Below the pieces are notes generated by a model. The model saw only the letters and a list, made by a program, of their open reading frames with translations. It had not been told where the DNA came from and searched no databases. A DNA stretch of 53,171 nt from Desulfotomaculum sp. (GTDB taxonomy: Bacteria; Bacillota; Desulfotomaculia; Desulfotomaculales; Desulfohalotomaculaceae): contig JACDOL010000007.1 of assembly GCA_017656165.1 (NCBI GenBank), forward strand, positions 1 to 53,171, given 5' to 3'. Both the position numbers and the translations under genes were made by a program. Shown here one piece after another: positions 52,501 to 53,171 of this stretch (position 1 is the stretch's first letter; each line of letters begins with the position of its first letter).

Positions 52501-53049
52501 AGAAAACTGACCCTTATTTTGAACCAAATCTACACGTTCATAACCCTGCATAATAAGAAACTTCTGCAGCTCTTCAAGGTCAATAGTTTGGCCAACCTTT
52601 AATTTTCTTCTCTGGGAAGTAAAAATTTCCGGCGGGGACAGTCTTCGCAGTACAGCCTCAGCCGGAGCTACTACTACCAGGGGCTTACCTTTTACCAGCT
52701 CATTTAAAACCCGCAACCGTTGGACTATGACGTCATTGCTGTGGGAAAAGACTTCCAGCGGCATAGCCTGCCAGACAGGAAATGTAACAACTTCCCTGTC
52801 AGGCATCAGTGCCTGCAGGTCATCAACCAGGATACTTGCTTCATTTTCTCCCGGTGCAATTACCAGGGAAGGACCCGTCCTGGCAGAAATTATACCTGCC
52901 ATCATTAAGGCCCTCTGGGAACCGGCTAAGCCAAAAGTTACCTGCCGGTTATAACCCTTATTTAGGCCGGCAATTAAGCTTTGAAATTCAGCTGTACCTG
53001 TTAAAGGTTTTAATAATCCTGTTAATTGCTGCAGGTCTTTTTTTCCCAT
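49516..53049 (-). CDS. mfd: Transcription-repair coupling factor Mfd
   Basis: DNA translocase that removes stalled RNA polymerase at lesions and recruits UvrA. About 1177 residues, standard length. A UvrB-like N-terminal region is followed by the RNA-polymerase-interaction segment (DYVVHVNHGIGRY ... KVYVPTDQ, about 500-560). The helicase core has Walker A CGDVGYGKTEVALRAA, the DEEQ box (VVIDEEQRFGV), and the TRG/motif VI QLRGRVGRS. A C-terminal UvrA-binding-like domain ends the protein. The start is ATG 53049 (GTG 53052 directly before it). No SD lies at normal distance; a hairpin and T-run abut the start. Confidence 0.96.
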   Translation of the reverse strand: MGKKDLQQLTGLLKPLTGTAEFQSLIAGLNKGYNRQVTFGLAGSQRALMMAGIISARTGPSLVIAPGENEASILVDDLQALMPDREVVTFPVWQAMPLEVFSHSNDVIVQRLRVLNELVKGKPLVVVAPAEAVLRRLSPPEIFTSQRRKLKVGQTIDLEELQKFLIMQGYERVDLVQNKGQFSVRGGIIDIYSLITNRPVRIELWDDEIDSIRTFDAGSQRSEEELKEIEIPPAREIVINEKNWLLGREKLQAEYQSQLKSLNKNAPLEAQHQLAAQVQSWLSKMERPVYFDGLEQLIPYFYPRPVSIMDYLSEKAVTLVDDPFRVKEVIEVIQKERGETHTELLARGKVLPSQYNIYLEWRQFLAALLRQQSISFSFLPRSPKFLEPENIVNFTTKTMHPFLGNINALVDDIKHWKRKNAVVLLMGSRERAQGLLEILRENKVDAFYMSRLKNEAVPGNVVISEGHLSSGFELPAARLVVITEKEIFGQRKKARKRRVKTGDRLSPFEDLKVNDYVVHVNHGIGRYMGITTLEVGGVKRDYLLVKYAGDDKVYVPTDQVGLLQRYSSSEGTVPKLSKLGSNEWSRTKNKVKQAVKEIAKDLIKLYAERQTAKGHAFSEDTVWQKEFEMAFPYEETKDQLKAIEDVKRDMEKPRPMDRLLCGDVGYGKTEVALRAAFKAVNDGKQVAVLVPTTILAQQHYNTFKERFSNFPVCVEMLSRFRTPKEQRLVLKGLEEGTVDIVIGTHRLVQPDVKFKDLGLVVIDEEQRFGVAHKERLKQLRTTVDVLTLTATPIPRTLHMSLVGVRDTSLLETPPEERFPVQTYVLEEEPIIIREAIRREINRGGQVFFVHNRVADLDNVAEWLSSLVPEARLVVAHGQMKEDELERVMLEFVAGNYDVLVCTTIIETGLDIPNVNTLIVKEADRFGLAQLYQLRGRVGRSNRLAYAYFTFRRDKVLTEEAEKRLAAIREFTELGSGYKIAMRDLEIRGAGNILGAEQSGHIAEVGFDLYCKMLENAIREAKGEQKEEVVETAVELPVNAYLPDEYIKDPSQKVELYRRIAQFTEYEQVKDLEEELIDRYGDLPEAVQRLLLVAKLKIVGRKLKIKTISYQRKMIKLVFAHDPPVSAEKLVELGQKYKSKIKFNNSSEEFEITLKTRELVQFNVRQLEDLFNFVEQLA

Positions 53050-53080
53050 CACAAAAAGAGCTTTAGCCCATTGCTAAAGC
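53050..53080 (-). terminator. Attenuator-like hairpin abutting the mfd start
   Basis: GCTTTAGC and GCTAAAGC form a perfect 8-bp stem around 5 bases; on the minus strand TCTTTTTGTG follows and the GTG/ATG of mfd lies in the end of the T-run. GGAG, the only SD-like sequence, is upstream of the hairpin. Confidence 0.65.
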
Positions 53081-53127
53081 CCTGCCACTCTCCTTTTTTA
53101 AAATACCAATATTTAGATGTGAGTTTA

Positions 53128-53156
53128 ATTATATATTACCCAATTATCTTAGTCAA
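53128..53156 (-). promoter_or_regulatory. SigA promoter of mfd-prsA
   Basis: On the minus strand TTGACT (53156-53151) and TATAAT (53133-53128) have 17-bp spacing, leaving a leader of about 70 bases before mfd. Confidence 0.8.
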
Positions 53157-53171
53157 GATAATGTTTATATA

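Overview
The window reads as chromosomal DNA of a strictly anaerobic, endospore-forming member of the Firmicutes, most like the Desulfotomaculum/Pelotomaculum group (Peptococcaceae). The grounds are sporulation genes (spoIIE, spoVT, yabP, yabQ, a SpoIID-domain lipoprotein), the gene order mfd-prsA-spoVT-mazG-hup-rqcP ... divIC-spoIIE-tilS-ftsH, a formate-tetrahydrofolate ligase, and flavin-based Hdr/Flx electron-transfer complexes. Every confident protein gene lies on the minus strand, so transcription runs from position 53171 towards 1. The species is not determinable from the sequence alone.

Layout in transcription order. 53.2-47.3 kb: mfd, a PrsA-type foldase lipoprotein and spoVT. 47.1-42.6 kb: mazG/yabN, hup, rqcP, a SpoIID-like lipoprotein, yabP, yabQ and an orphan holin-like membrane protein. 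42.6-36.5 kb: an intergenic cluster of DnaA boxes, then a small HTH protein, divIC, ppx/gppA, spoIIE, tilS and ftsH. 34.6-32.3 kb: ndk and fhs. 31.8-17.7 kb: two hdrA-flxD-flxC-flxB-flxA operons, apparently identical, separated by one HdrD/DsrK-like gene. 17.4-14.7 kb: folP-folB-folK and a macrodomain protein. 14.4-6.2 kb: a DUF2520 reductase with panB-panC-panD, nadA-nadB-nadC, birA and bioY. 6.1-0.3 kb: coaX, dusB, an HTH regulator with an acyl-ACP-reductase-like dehydrogenase, greA and lysS. 271-1: two consensus promoters and a leader typical of an rRNA operon that should begin just beyond the left edge.

The most striking region is 17.7-31.8 kb. A block of about 6296 bp (17719-24014) recurs at 25525-31820. 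Its edges fall within a few bases of the hdrA start codon and the flxA stop codon. Each copy has an in-frame TGA in flxD/mvhD at codon 66, in the G-x-HPGDCHY motif where relatives carry Cys. The frame continues to full length and a hairpin follows about 20 nt after the TGA, so flxD is very probably a selenoprotein rather than a pseudogene. The complex would oxidise NAD(P)H through FlxA and bifurcate electrons through HdrA to ferredoxin and a second acceptor; the lone HdrD-like protein is a candidate partner.

Other signals: a short degenerate repeat family (about ten copies) lying just downstream of genes or operons; four perfect plus two near-consensus DnaA boxes within 200 bp; paired BirA operators at birA and bioY; a leader with terminator before the pan operon; an attenuator-like hairpin abutting the mfd start; and a probable CTG start for yabQ. 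Many genes start with GTG or TTG, and I moved several starts downstream to fit Shine-Dalgarno (SD) sequences.
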